A stretch of 64,000 bases of DNA from Paenibacillus_E allorhizoplanae (lineage in GTDB: Bacteria; Bacillota; Bacilli; Paenibacillales; NBRC-103111). The notes beneath the pieces are model-generated. The model was not told the DNA's origin. It searched no databases and saw only the letters and a program-made list of their open reading frames with translations. Every line of letters begins with the position of its first letter. Position 1 is the stretch's first letter. The stretch is from the NCBI RefSeq assembly GCF_927798215.1, contig NZ_CAKMMW010000001.1:558001-622000 (forward strand), written 5' to 3'. Positions 19,140 through 27,618 of this stretch are shown one piece after another. The translations under genes and the position numbers were made by a program.

Positions 19140-19214
19140 ATGCGAAGTATTCTGGCCCAAAATGAACTGATACGGTATTGTATCAGTTACTATAGAAAGG
19201 ATGGTATCTCGTGA
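19140..19214 (+). CDS. Possible 24-residue leader peptide upstream of VOC gene
   Basis: An ATG at 19140 has AAGGAG ten bases upstream and opens a 24-codon frame. Its stop TGA overlaps the GTG start of the VOC gene (GTGA), suggesting coupled translation. A perfect 9-base-pair inverted repeat (AACTGATAC / GTATCAGTT, 19165-19188) lies inside it. The peptide has no recognised homology. It may be a real leader, or a decayed 5' end of an older gene. Confidence 0.4.
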   Translation: MRSILAQNELIRYCISYYRKDGIS

Positions 19215-19615
19215 ATTTTTCTTCTGTACGCATCATTACCGACGACGTGGATCGTCTTATCAATTTCTATGAGAAAGTCATGGATGTTTCGGCGGAACGC
19301 CCCGCGCCCGTATTTGCCGAACTCGTTCTGCCATCGTGCACCCTGGCGATCGGCCACTCCCAGACAGTGCAACTGTTCGGCGCTGGTTCCGCAGTGGCGG
19401 CCGAAAATCGCACTGTCATCATCGAGTTCCGCGTCCACGATGTCGACGCCGAATACGAGCGCTTGAAGCCATTTGTCAACGAGTGGGTAAAGGAACCTAC
19501 CACGATGCCTTGGGGAAACCGTGCTGTGCTTTTTCGGGATCCCGACGGCAATCTGGTTAACCTCTTCGCGCCTGTGACCGAGGAAGCGATCAAACGGTTC
19601 AGTAGTAGGCGCTGA
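19211..19615 (+). CDS. VOC-superfamily (glyoxalase/bleomycin-resistance fold) protein
   Basis: A 134-residue protein starting at GTG with AAGGA upstream. It shows the paired beta-alpha-beta-beta-beta halves of the VOC fold: VRIITDDVDRLINFYEKVM at the N-terminus and VLFRDPDGNLVNLFAP at the C-terminus. The usual metal ligands (a histidine near residue 6 and an acidic or histidine residue after PDGN) are replaced, so glyoxalase I activity is unlikely; a ligand-binding or self-resistance role is possible. It is unrelated to the sugar genes around it. Confidence 0.85.
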   Translation: MNFSSVRIITDDVDRLINFYEKVMDVSAERPAPVFAELVLPSCTLAIGHSQTVQLFGAGSAVAAENRTVIIEFRVHDVDAEYERLKPFVNEWVKEPTTMPWGNRAVLFRDPDGNLVNLFAPVTEEAIKRFSSRR

Positions 19616-19981
19616 CGGACATAGGAAGTGAGTGAGGCCTTAATTTGGGGAGTGACAACGATTCGTATGGCCATTTTGGCCGAATGTGCCGATACCATTT
19701 CTCCGATGATAACATCGACTTTCCCGACTACTCCATTTTGTGGTCATTATCATTTAGTATGTAAGAATTAATAAGTCAAAGGAGCAGCTACGGCTGCTCC
19801 TTTACTGTTTTCAGTTCTGCTTGCTTTCTGGTTTCAGTAGAAAACACAACCCTTATTTATGATAAGGTTCACCGCAATTCAGCAATGGCAAGTTAGAAAA
19901 ATAATATCCCTTTTGTCCATACTCTTAAATTATTATTGAATATTGTAATGTTAGATTCTATCAAAGAAGGGTTGCTGAGCG
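19616..19981. other. Intergenic stretch with a terminator
   Basis: No gene is seen. It holds the terminator at 19778-19803 and the AT-rich leader of the HipA-like gene. Confidence 0.6.
19778..19803 (+). terminator. Terminator downstream of the VOC gene
   Basis: Perfect 11-base-pair stem (AAAGGAGCAGC / GCTGCTCCTTT) with the stable tetraloop TACG. It could act in either direction, though only a short T-run follows. Confidence 0.7.
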
Positions 19982-20758
19982 ATGACATCATTAGAACCGA
20001 TAAAATATTTGGAGACGCTGTCTGGAAAAGCCGCACATTTGTTGTCATTTAATGATGGAAACCGTTATGCGGTAAAATGTAAAAATAATTTCCACGGAAC
20101 AAGGGAACTGGTAAATGAATTCGTGATCGCCAGATTAGGGCAACACCTTTCTTTGCCTGTGGTGCCATTTAAAATAGTGAATATGACAGAGCAGCAGATA
20201 CAATATATACCGAAAAAGTTTTCTTCTAAATACAATCCAGGCACACAATTTGCTAGCCTATTTATAGACAATTGCAGAGGCCTCTCCAAGGAACCTCCTC
20301 ATCCGACTAAAATGGATATCAAAAATAACCAAGTATTGGCCGGAATTTTCGTATTCGACCATTGGGTGCATAACTCTGATCGTACAAAAAGCAACATTCT
20401 TTTGGAGCGGCTACCGGAAGGCAAATATGGTATTCATATGATCGATCACGGTAAATGTTTTCCGGGAGGATATAAATGGAATAAAATTACATTACAAAAG
20501 CACGATAAGTTTAAAAAGGATTCTATCGTTCATATTTGGACTGTGGGCATGCTTGAAGATCCATCGATACTCTCTTCATATATTGAACAGATCCTTGCTT
20601 TTCCTGAAAACCTCATTGAAGAAGTGATTCGGGATATTCCTGAGGATTGGGGTGTACCGATTCAAGACAAAGAGGCCCTTATTACTTATCTCAAAGCACA
20701 GAAAAAAACATTTGCCGATTCGGTGTATCAATTTGCGAAAAAATATGGAAGGGCTTAA
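19982..20758 (+). CDS. HipA-like kinase, stand-alone
   Basis: A 258-residue protein with an AAGGG site ten bases before the ATG. It resembles the short HipA-like family: RYAVKCKNN near residue 28 (ATP-binding lysine), FDHWVHNSDRTKSNILL at 125-141 (catalytic and metal-binding Asp/Asn residues) and MIDHGKCF at 153-160 (second metal-binding Asp). Canonical HipA toxins are about 440 residues and sit behind a HipB helix-turn-helix antitoxin; here the N-terminal HipA subdomain is absent and no HipB gene is adjacent. Its target is unknown, and a toxin role is not supported by context. Confidence 0.82.
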   Translation: MTSLEPIKYLETLSGKAAHLLSFNDGNRYAVKCKNNFHGTRELVNEFVIARLGQHLSLPVVPFKIVNMTEQQIQYIPKKFSSKYNPGTQFASLFIDNCRGLSKEPPHPTKMDIKNNQVLAGIFVFDHWVHNSDRTKSNILLERLPEGKYGIHMIDHGKCFPGGYKWNKITLQKHDKFKKDSIVHIWTVGMLEDPSILSSYIEQILAFPENLIEEVIRDIPEDWGVPIQDKEALITYLKAQKKTFADSVYQFAKKYGRA

Positions 20759-20827
20759 TCCGATTTTCCCATTAGCAAAGGAAGAGTCCGAGCCTCATAT
20801 TGGTGCTATCAAGACTCCCCAAAAATA

Positions 20828-21898
20828 TTAAATTGTTTTGCTCACAACACGGGACCTTCCATGATCATCAAAATTTCTAAATATCAATCTACTAAAATTG
20901 TAAGCACCGTTATTCCAAACATGAAAATCATGAAAACCATCCTTAATCAGAATTTGATAAAAATGATTAAGATGATTCCCCGATTGATGTATAAGCTCAT
21001 CTATAGATTTTATATAGCTGCCAATTGCTACTCCGTCCGAATCGCCACAGGTGGTATATAGCAAATGAAGATCATGGACGCAAGACGCAAGACTGACTCC
21101 AAGCGTTTTGCCATCACTCGATGTAGGCGCGTTTGAAAAAGCTCCGACATAAGCGAACAAATCTATCATACCTGGCGCGAGTACAGTCTTATCCAATTCG
21201 TTGTTCCAGGGACTCTCCGTGCGAGTGATTCGCGTCGAATCATGCCGGTAACCGCCGAGAATCAGATTCAGAGCTTGCATTCCCCCCATAGAAAGCCCAG
21301 CGATCGCTCTGTGGGTGCGGTTATATATGATTCCCTCATGTGAGGTGTCTGTTATATCTGCGAAGGTTTTGTAATTCGATTCTATACATGGAATCAGATC
21401 GTATCTCAGCTCATAATCAAAGTAATAGAATCCCAGCATATTGGTTCCTTCGGGATTGAAGGAGGTGTCTGTCCAGTCATGCGCGCTTCTTCCGTTAGGA
21501 AATACGACGATCAACGGATCGATATCACCGTTGGCAATGAGATTATCAAATAGATTGCAAATAATAAATCGTCCGTCAACTTTACCGTTGCTGCTTAACC
21601 ACTCATATTGATCTCCGCCTACGCCATGAAGCAAATACAATACATTGTATCTGACAGTATTGTCGATTGGGTCATAAGCAGCAGGCAAGTAAACGTTGCA
21701 TTTCTTCAATATGGCATCTCCCGCAACGGTTCCTCTTCCTGCTTCACTGCTATCAATGTTCCGATCTGTTACAAGCTGTCGAGTCAAATGAATATAGTTG
21801 CTTACCTTATAAGAAACCTCTTGAACCGTACCTTGAAGCTCTTCATTAACTGGCTTAAAATATTCGGCAGGCACTGCCGTCACGTTCTTGCTTCTCAT
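20828..21898 (-). CDS. Alpha/beta-hydrolase esterase, CE1-like
   Basis: A 356-residue enzyme resembling the esterase D/CE1 group that includes acetyl-xylan and feruloyl esterases. Visible features are NVYLPAAYD, YLLHGVGGD (oxyanion region), the nucleophile S203 in AGLSMGGMQA, a candidate acid in TTCGDSD (about D286) and the catalytic histidine in GFHDFHVW (probably H326). There is no signal peptide, so it should act in the cytoplasm on imported acylated xylo-oligosaccharides. It lies downstream of the big xylanase on the same strand, but a terminator separates them. The ribosome site is weak. Confidence 0.88.
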   Translation of the reverse strand: MRSKNVTAVPAEYFKPVNEELQGTVQEVSYKVSNYIHLTRQLVTDRNIDSSEAGRGTVAGDAILKKCNVYLPAAYDPIDNTVRYNVLYLLHGVGGDQYEWLSSNGKVDGRFIICNLFDNLIANGDIDPLIVVFPNGRSAHDWTDTSFNPEGTNMLGFYYFDYELRYDLIPCIESNYKTFADITDTSHEGIIYNRTHRAIAGLSMGGMQALNLILGGYRHDSTRITRTESPWNNELDKTVLAPGMIDLFAYVGAFSNAPTSSDGKTLGVSLASCVHDLHLLYTTCGDSDGVAIGSYIKSIDELIHQSGNHLNHFYQILIKDGFHDFHVWNNGAYNFSRLIFRNFDDHGRSRVVSKTI

Positions 21899-21969
21899 AG
21901 ATCATCAATTTCCCTTCAGATATAACTTTTCCGGTTAATCCCATCCTACACTGGAAGCACCAAAACAAA

Positions 21970-22002
21970 GCTGCCGCACATGTCATCCATGTGCGGACAG
22001 CC
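21970..22002 (-). terminator. Terminator of the anchored xylanase gene
   Basis: A long stem (CCGCACATG / CATGTGCGG, extended by a flanking GCTG/CAGC past one bulge) is followed on the minus strand by TTTGTTTTGG. It lies 23 bases after the xylanase stop. Confidence 0.82.
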
Positions 22003-22024
22003 TTCCTACTATTCTTTACTGGTG

Positions 22025-25000
22025 TTATTGCACGTGTTGAGCTTCCAAAATCCTAATAATGATAACCGCCGCTTCTGCACGGGTGCTGAAAGCCTTCGGC
22101 TTCAGCGTACCGTCTTCGTAGCCGTTAAGAACACCCTTAGCGGTCAAAGCCGCTAGCGGCCCTTGTGCCCAGGCGGATACGTCTCCACTATCCTTATAGT
22201 CCAAGCCGCTGTTGGCAGATGCCAACTGTGCAGCACGTGCAAGGATTACGGCCATTTGTTCCCGGGTGATGTTGTCATCGGGACCGAAGGTTCCATCCTC
22301 ATAGCCATCCACGATTCCCAGCGCCGAAGTGATTGCAATGGCTTCCTTCGCCCAATGACTGGCAGTATCAGCGAAATGGGTTCCGCCTGCAGCGTTCAGA
22401 TGAAGAGATCTGACGATCATGGATACGAACTCGGATCTTGTTACGGTTGAATCAGGATGAAATGTGCCGTCTTGGTAGCCGTCGATCACTCCTGCTTTCA
22501 CAAGTTCTTGGATACCTGCTTGCCCCCAGTGTCCTTTAATATCGGTCAAGGCCGGAAGTTCGACAGATGCGGACTTTTCTGCGGCCAATACTGCAAACTT
22601 GGTGAAGTGCGTCACACTGCCGGAAACGGTGCCTTTCACCAGGTCGATCTTACTATCGTCCAGTTTGACCCATTTGCCGGTTTCTTCGTTGTACCAGTAC
22701 AGTGCCAGCTCATGCTTATCATCCAACAAGCTGGTGTTGAACGGAAGGGTGATCGTAACTGGTTTCTGGAACGGTCCTGCTACGTCCTTGATAATCTCGT
22801 ACACATCTCCAGCAAGCTTCAAATCTGGATCCGCCTTCAGCAGTGATGTGTCGCTCAACCTTTTAATGCTCACGTATATATCACTGCCTACTGCTCCTGC
22901 CGGGAAGTCAACTGCCGCCCCATTATTCTCTACCTTGCCTCCTGTATCTGTTTGCACCTTAACCGCCCCTTCCGGTACTGGAGGCGAGACAGAGGAAGTC
23001 TGCGAGGTCGAAGGGTCGGATAACTGCACTTGCTCAAGCTTCAGAGTGCCGAATCTCGAAGTGTTCTGGTAGGATTGACCTGTTGGGTCATTCCATGAAT
23101 ATACGCTGTCACGGCTTCCTCCGTCCTGATCATTGTTAACCTGAAAGTCAAATCCGATCACGGTTCCTGCTTGTGGAGTAATCGTATCCAGCGCTATAGC
23201 CGCTTCTACAACGTAACCTCCATCAATGATTTTGGTGGCCGATGCATAGTTATTTTGGGTGGCATGGCCGCCAACAGTCTTTGCATTTTTGAAATTGATC
23301 CGGTATTGACCATCATCACCTTGGTAGCTGTCCGTTTTACCGTTGTTCTGGTCAACGAATATTTCCATCGAATCCTGCTCCCATGCGTTGGCATTGGCAT
23401 CGCTTAAATTGCTGTCTAACACAACGGCATAGACAAAGAGGTTATGCTCATCCCACATGGCACGCAATTGAGCTTTCGCGACAGCATTGTTATGCTGCTC
23501 TACCAACACATCAGTCGTATAAACTGGTACGTTCGCCCACTTGCTATCCATTTCGCCATCGATTGCAGGAGTTCCGTAAGAAGCACTTGCCGCTTTTACA
23601 GCATCGATATAGGTCAATATCCCGTATCCAAGAACATCGTTGTCCTGGTTGTTCCTTGGATCACTCCAGGATACGATGACGCCGTTGCTCCCATGCTCCG
23701 TACCGTCATTAATCCCCTTATCGGTAGCTCTTACGTCAAACTTCAAGTGCTTGCCCAATGTTCCTGCCATCGGGATTGATGCTTGCAGCACATAACCGTC
23801 GGTTCCTTCCGTAATTTGAGCATCATTTCGTGCGAATGTATATGTCTTAATGCCATTGTCATCCACGAAGAGTTCTATTTGATCTGTTGCGGTTATGGTC
23901 ATGTCTTTGACCGCTATGCGGGTATAAACATGTTGTTCATCCCACAAGGTTTTCACTTCAGCTTGAAGGGTACCTAATTGTTGCGTTTTCAATGCAGGAA
24001 CCGTGTTCCAAACCGGATCTGAAGCATTAGCCGGTGTACCTTTTGCTGTATTTGCTGTCTGAGCGGTTATTGGCAGGTGGGATGGCGTCAACGTCTTTAC
24101 TGCTTCAATCATTCCCCAATAAGCATATTTGGCTTGGTACTGCGCATCGAATGGGAAAGGAGCATCTTTACGGGTTGCACCTTGGTTATCGAGCCAGGTA
24201 TGATCGTCTGCAATCCCCCATAACGTAACATTGCTGATCCATCCGTAAGGATTATATGCCTGCGTGTTCGAGGCGGCATTTTTGCCCTCATTGTCCAGCC
24301 GAACTAGCTCTTGGAACAATTGCTTATAACGGTAGCCTTGTTTCACAAGGCTGGACTCATCATAGCTGGTGGAGTTGTTGTCTGTATAAACCGAAACGTC
24401 AAGCTCCGTTATTTGATTGTCGAATCCAGCTTCTCCAAATTTCCTTATGGAATCAGAAATTTGCTCGATTGAAGGACCGCCAATGCTGATGTGCGTTTGA
24501 TGACCCACACCGTCAATGGGAACTCCCTCGCCTTTCAGCTTCGTCACCAAATTGAACAAAAAGTCGCTTTTGACAGGATCCTGCGTACTGTAATCGTTGA
24601 TATATAGTTTTGCGTTTGGCAACTCTTGACGAGCAACCCTAAAGGCTGTACGGATGAAATCCAAGCCAGTTAGCGTATACCACTCGCTCTTTCGCATGCC
24701 ATCCGGCTGTCCAGGATCAATAACTTCGTTGACCACGTCGACGGCATTGATTGGCACTTCCATGGAACTAAAGTGGCGCGCCACAGTTTGGATATACGTT
24801 GTTAGACGGTCAAGCACCAGCTGTTTATTCTCCGGTGTAGCTGCAAGCGGTTGGCCCTGCGCATCCTTAAACATCCATTCCGCAGCCTGCGAATGCCAAG
24901 CAAGGGTATGCAGCCGGAAATTCATAGTGTGATCCTTGGCATATTGTGCAATCTTGTCTGCTTCCGTCCAGTTCCATTGCCCTTCTGTCGGTTCCAGAGA

Positions 25001-26221
25001 CCCCGGCTTTGTGGCATTCTCAGCTACGAGGGAACTATAGTGATAATCCAGAAGCGTGTGAACATCCGAAGTAAGCTGATCTCCTGTTACGGCAGCACCA
25101 ACTTTGAAGTTGTCCGCATAGATGTCCTTCAAAGGATCAATATCCGTTTGAATCGGCTTCGGCCCGGATACTTGACCCACATAGGACAAATCGAAATCGT
25201 CCATATAGAAGGATCTTGCATCTTCGTATTTGTTGGCTACTTCCACATATGCATTCAATACGGTCGGAGTGGCAGCAATGGTAAACGCACCGGTCAACAG
25301 TACCCATTGATCAGAAGTTACCGTCACGTTTGACGAAACATTCGTATATGTACTATCGCCGCTCTGTACAGATAGCCGCAATACAGTGGGGGATTGTCCC
25401 GGAGCCATTTTTACCCAAGTAGATAAATTGTACTTATAGCCCTTGGACATCTTGCCAAGGACGTTCAGCAAAGGCCCGTCATATTGCTCCGATACCGTGG
25501 TCAGCAAGCTCTTGGAGCCGCCTGTGGTGCGATTGTCTGCCGCCGATATATCAATATTGCCGGAGCCGTTTCTGCGCACCCAATTTCCTTGCCCGTCTTC
25601 AAAGGTAGATTGGATGCCAGTTTGGTCAACCGCTCCCGAATCAACTGGTGCAGTCGGCGTGACATCCGTTAACTGCACTTCATCGATATAGAGGTCCTCC
25701 GTAGTCGTGGAAGCTGAATCTGACTCCAACCATATTTTAAAACCCTTCGTATCACCCGGTAGCTCGTATCCCTTCAGTTCAAAGGGGGTCCATTCGGTAG
25801 AGTTAACCGTTTTATTTCCCACCAACCAAGGATATTTGTTGGTCAGCGAGGCGGCATCAACATTAGATGCAAGATGGAAGTTATCTGTTCCTGTTCCGAC
25901 TTTAAGCTTCAGTGACAAATCGTACGTATGGCCGGCTTGCGTATACGAAGTCAAATCCAGGAACGGGGAGCTGTTACTTGCAGCACGTTTCGTCATTGCT
26001 AAGGATTTGGAGCCATCAGAGGCTGTTGCCGACGTCACGGCAATGGTTCCGTCTCCCATCCAGGATACTTTAACCCAACCGCCAGTTTGGTCGTCTTCAA
26101 AGCTTTGGGACAAAACGACCGTATTGCCAGCAGCCAATGCCATCACAGGCACTAGCAACTGGGGTGCGATCATCCCAAACAGCAGCACGATGGCCATCCA
26201 TACATTCATTTGTTTTCTCAC
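22025..26221 (-). CDS. xynA: Cell-surface multimodular GH10 xylanase (CBM22-CBM22-GH10-CBM9-CBM9-SLH)
   Basis: A 1,398-residue secreted endo-1,4-beta-xylanase. It starts at GTG with GAGGAGG eight bases before. Domains in order: signal peptide (1-31), two CBM22-like modules (about 33-190 and 200-348), GH10 barrel (about 363-715) with acid/base E499 in DVVNEVID and nucleophile E606 in QITELDVS, two CBM9-like modules (about 720-925 and 930-1105), a beta-rich linker domain (about 1115-1210) and three SLH repeats (about 1220-1398, DIKGHWGQ, GYQDGTFHPDSTVTR and similar). The layout matches the surface-anchored XynA1 enzyme of xylan-degrading Paenibacillus, except that the latter is described with three CBM22. 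A cre-like site lies just upstream of the start. Confidence 0.96.
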   Translation of the reverse strand: MRKQMNVWMAIVLLFGMIAPQLLVPVMALAAGNTVVLSQSFEDDQTGGWVKVSWMGDGTIAVTSATASDGSKSLAMTKRAASNSSPFLDLTSYTQAGHTYDLSLKLKVGTGTDNFHLASNVDAASLTNKYPWLVGNKTVNSTEWTPFELKGYELPGDTKGFKIWLESDSASTTTEDLYIDEVQLTDVTPTAPVDSGAVDQTGIQSTFEDGQGNWVRRNGSGNIDISAADNRTTGGSKSLLTTVSEQYDGPLLNVLGKMSKGYKYNLSTWVKMAPGQSPTVLRLSVQSGDSTYTNVSSNVTVTSDQWVLLTGAFTIAATPTVLNAYVEVANKYEDARSFYMDDFDLSYVGQVSGPKPIQTDIDPLKDIYADNFKVGAAVTGDQLTSDVHTLLDYHYSSLVAENATKPGSLEPTEGQWNWTEADKIAQYAKDHTMNFRLHTLAWHSQAAEWMFKDAQGQPLAATPENKQLVLDRLTTYIQTVARHFSSMEVPINAVDVVNEVIDPGQPDGMRKSEWYTLTGLDFIRTAFRVARQELPNAKLYINDYSTQDPVKSDFLFNLVTKLKGEGVPIDGVGHQTHISIGGPSIEQISDSIRKFGEAGFDNQITELDVSVYTDNNSTSYDESSLVKQGYRYKQLFQELVRLDNEGKNAASNTQAYNPYGWISNVTLWGIADDHTWLDNQGATRKDAPFPFDAQYQAKYAYWGMIEAVKTLTPSHLPITAQTANTAKGTPANASDPVWNTVPALKTQQLGTLQAEVKTLWDEQHVYTRIAVKDMTITATDQIELFVDDNGIKTYTFARNDAQITEGTDGYVLQASIPMAGTLGKHLKFDVRATDKGINDGTEHGSNGVIVSWSDPRNNQDNDVLGYGILTYIDAVKAASASYGTPAIDGEMDSKWANVPVYTTDVLVEQHNNAVAKAQLRAMWDEHNLFVYAVVLDSNLSDANANAWEQDSMEIFVDQNNGKTDSYQGDDGQYRINFKNAKTVGGHATQNNYASATKIIDGGYVVEAAIALDTITPQAGTVIGFDFQVNNDQDGGSRDSVYSWNDPTGQSYQNTSRFGTLKLEQVQLSDPSTSQTSSVSPPVPEGAVKVQTDTGGKVENNGAAVDFPAGAVGSDIYVSIKRLSDTSLLKADPDLKLAGDVYEIIKDVAGPFQKPVTITLPFNTSLLDDKHELALYWYNEETGKWVKLDDSKIDLVKGTVSGSVTHFTKFAVLAAEKSASVELPALTDIKGHWGQAGIQELVKAGVIDGYQDGTFHPDSTVTRSEFVSMIVRSLHLNAAGGTHFADTASHWAKEAIAITSALGIVDGYEDGTFGPDDNITREQMAVILARAAQLASANSGLDYKDSGDVSAWAQGPLAALTAKGVLNGYEDGTLKPKAFSTRAEAAVIIIRILEAQHVQ

Positions 26222-26238
26222 AAGCGTCCTCCTCTTTT

Positions 26239-26252
26239 TGCAATCGCTTACA
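26239..26252. promoter_or_regulatory. cre-like site before the anchored xylanase
   Basis: TGCAATCGCTTACA matches the CcpA consensus at 13 of 14 positions. It lies 18 bases upstream of the GTG start, next to the ribosome site, so bound CcpA would block transcription or leader access. Confidence 0.55.
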
Positions 26253-26405
26253 AGTTTATTTCCATTTCATTCTACAACTTAGGCAATTGGCTTCACATAC
26301 TCAAATTAAAGAATAGTCCCCCCACAATTATGGAGCTGCATAACTAATGTGCGCACCGTTTCCACCGTTTGGGGCTTGTCACTGAAGGTGTCAGATCGTT
26401 TACTC

Positions 26406-27407
26406 TCACTTTGCTTCCTTGATTACTCGCCAAAATGCCTGCTTAGGCCGGAGATCTGCATCGAATAGAAACGGCCAATTTTTTCGGCCGCGAACTGGGA
26501 AGTTGTCCAACCAGGTATAGTTGTCAGCCGCTCCCCAGAACGTTACCGACGTAATGACATCCCGATATTCCTTAAATAGCCTAAAAATATCCTCGTACCG
26601 CTGCTCCTGCAGCTCCACCATCTGCTCAGTGGGTACCAACAGATCAGTCCGCCTGTCCTCAAATTGAAACATGGAGAGATCTAACTCTGTGATGTGAAGC
26701 TGCAGATCAAGGGATGCGTAAAGCTCGACCGCTTGCCGAATTTCATCCAAGGAAGGACCATAGATATTCCAATGTCCCTGCATGCCGATTCCGTGGATAG
26801 GAGCCCCCTTCTCCTTCAATGAACGGACGAGATTGTAAATCTTATCCCGTTTGACTGGCTCTGTCTCGTTGTAGTCGTTATAGAACAGAAGCGCATTCGG
26901 ATCGGCTTCATGTGCTGCCTCGAAAGCATGACGGATGTAATCCTCACCCAGAATCTCCAACCATTTGGTACTACGCATGACCAGGTCCGCTTTATCTTCT
27001 ATCGCTTCATTGACGACATCCCAGGCATAAATCCTGCCCTTATAACGACCGGCTACCATACGGATATGCTCCTGCATCCGCAAGAGAACCGTTTCTTTGC
27101 TAGCTGTACTTCCAGAAGGGTCTTCGAATATCCAATCGGAGGTTTGATTGTGCCAGACCATCGTATGCCCCCGAACAGCAATCCCGTTCTGCATTGCGAA
27201 ATCCATGATTTCATCCGCTGCCTCAAATGTGTACCGCTCTTCCTCTGGGTGGATCTCCTCGAACTTCATCTGATTCTCCGCTGTAATGCTGTTATAGTGC
27301 TGGGCAATGAAGTCCCCATCCGATCGGATGGTTTTCGTGCTCACGGCAGCGCCGATTCTGAATATGCCCTTATAAGCCTCGTGTAAGTTCGGTACCTTGT
27401 TGTTCAT
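26406..27407 (-). CDS. Cytoplasmic GH10 endo-xylanase
   Basis: A 333-residue single-domain GH10 enzyme with no signal peptide. It has ENQMKFEEIHP and HTMVWHNQ in the substrate cleft, acid/base E134 in WDVVNEAIED and nucleophile E241 in LHITELDLS. Intracellular GH10 enzymes of this size (XynA2-type in the Paenibacillus aldouronate cluster, IXT6 in Geobacillus) cut imported short xylo-oligosaccharides. A GAGGAGG site is 11 bases before the ATG. It lies between the regulator-kinase-regulator block and the anchored xylanase. Confidence 0.95.
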   Translation of the reverse strand: MNNKVPNLHEAYKGIFRIGAAVSTKTIRSDGDFIAQHYNSITAENQMKFEEIHPEEERYTFEAADEIMDFAMQNGIAVRGHTMVWHNQTSDWIFEDPSGSTASKETVLLRMQEHIRMVAGRYKGRIYAWDVVNEAIEDKADLVMRSTKWLEILGEDYIRHAFEAAHEADPNALLFYNDYNETEPVKRDKIYNLVRSLKEKGAPIHGIGMQGHWNIYGPSLDEIRQAVELYASLDLQLHITELDLSMFQFEDRRTDLLVPTEQMVELQEQRYEDIFRLFKEYRDVITSVTFWGAADNYTWLDNFPVRGRKNWPFLFDADLRPKQAFWRVIKEAK

Positions 27408-27571
27408 AGATTGATAAACCTCCTCATCATCCCCTGTTTAAACAGGCCTTCTATGTTATATGATATAGAATCTGACTACACTTACCATTCACAGATTAAA
27501 GATCTCTCCCCCATTTTCTTAAAATGTTTCAAGATGATGTGCGATGTTTTCAGTCGCACTCATAACAAATA

Positions 27572-27603
27572 GACGTGTATCTCTTAGAAAAGAAATACAC
27601 GTC
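27572..27603 (-). terminator. Hairpin downstream of the regulator gene
   Basis: GACGTGTAT / ATACACGTC is a perfect 9-base-pair stem, and the loop itself contains a TCTT / AAGA extension. The T-run on the minus strand is broken (TATTTGTTA). It begins 16 bases after the regulator stop and probably separates it from the cytoplasmic xylanase gene. Confidence 0.65.
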
Positions 27604-27618
27604 CTTCATTTGAGTCCT

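Noticed and set aside
19267..19698. A 143-codon frame on the minus strand
   Set aside because: Antisense to the VOC gene, whose frame shows real family motifs.
20759..20827. Weak inverted repeat between the convergent HipA-like and esterase genes
   Set aside because: The pairing is short and interrupted, with no clear T-run; it cannot be called a terminator with confidence.
25707..26282. A 191-codon frame on the plus strand
   Set aside because: Antisense to the CBM22 region and signal peptide of the anchored xylanase.
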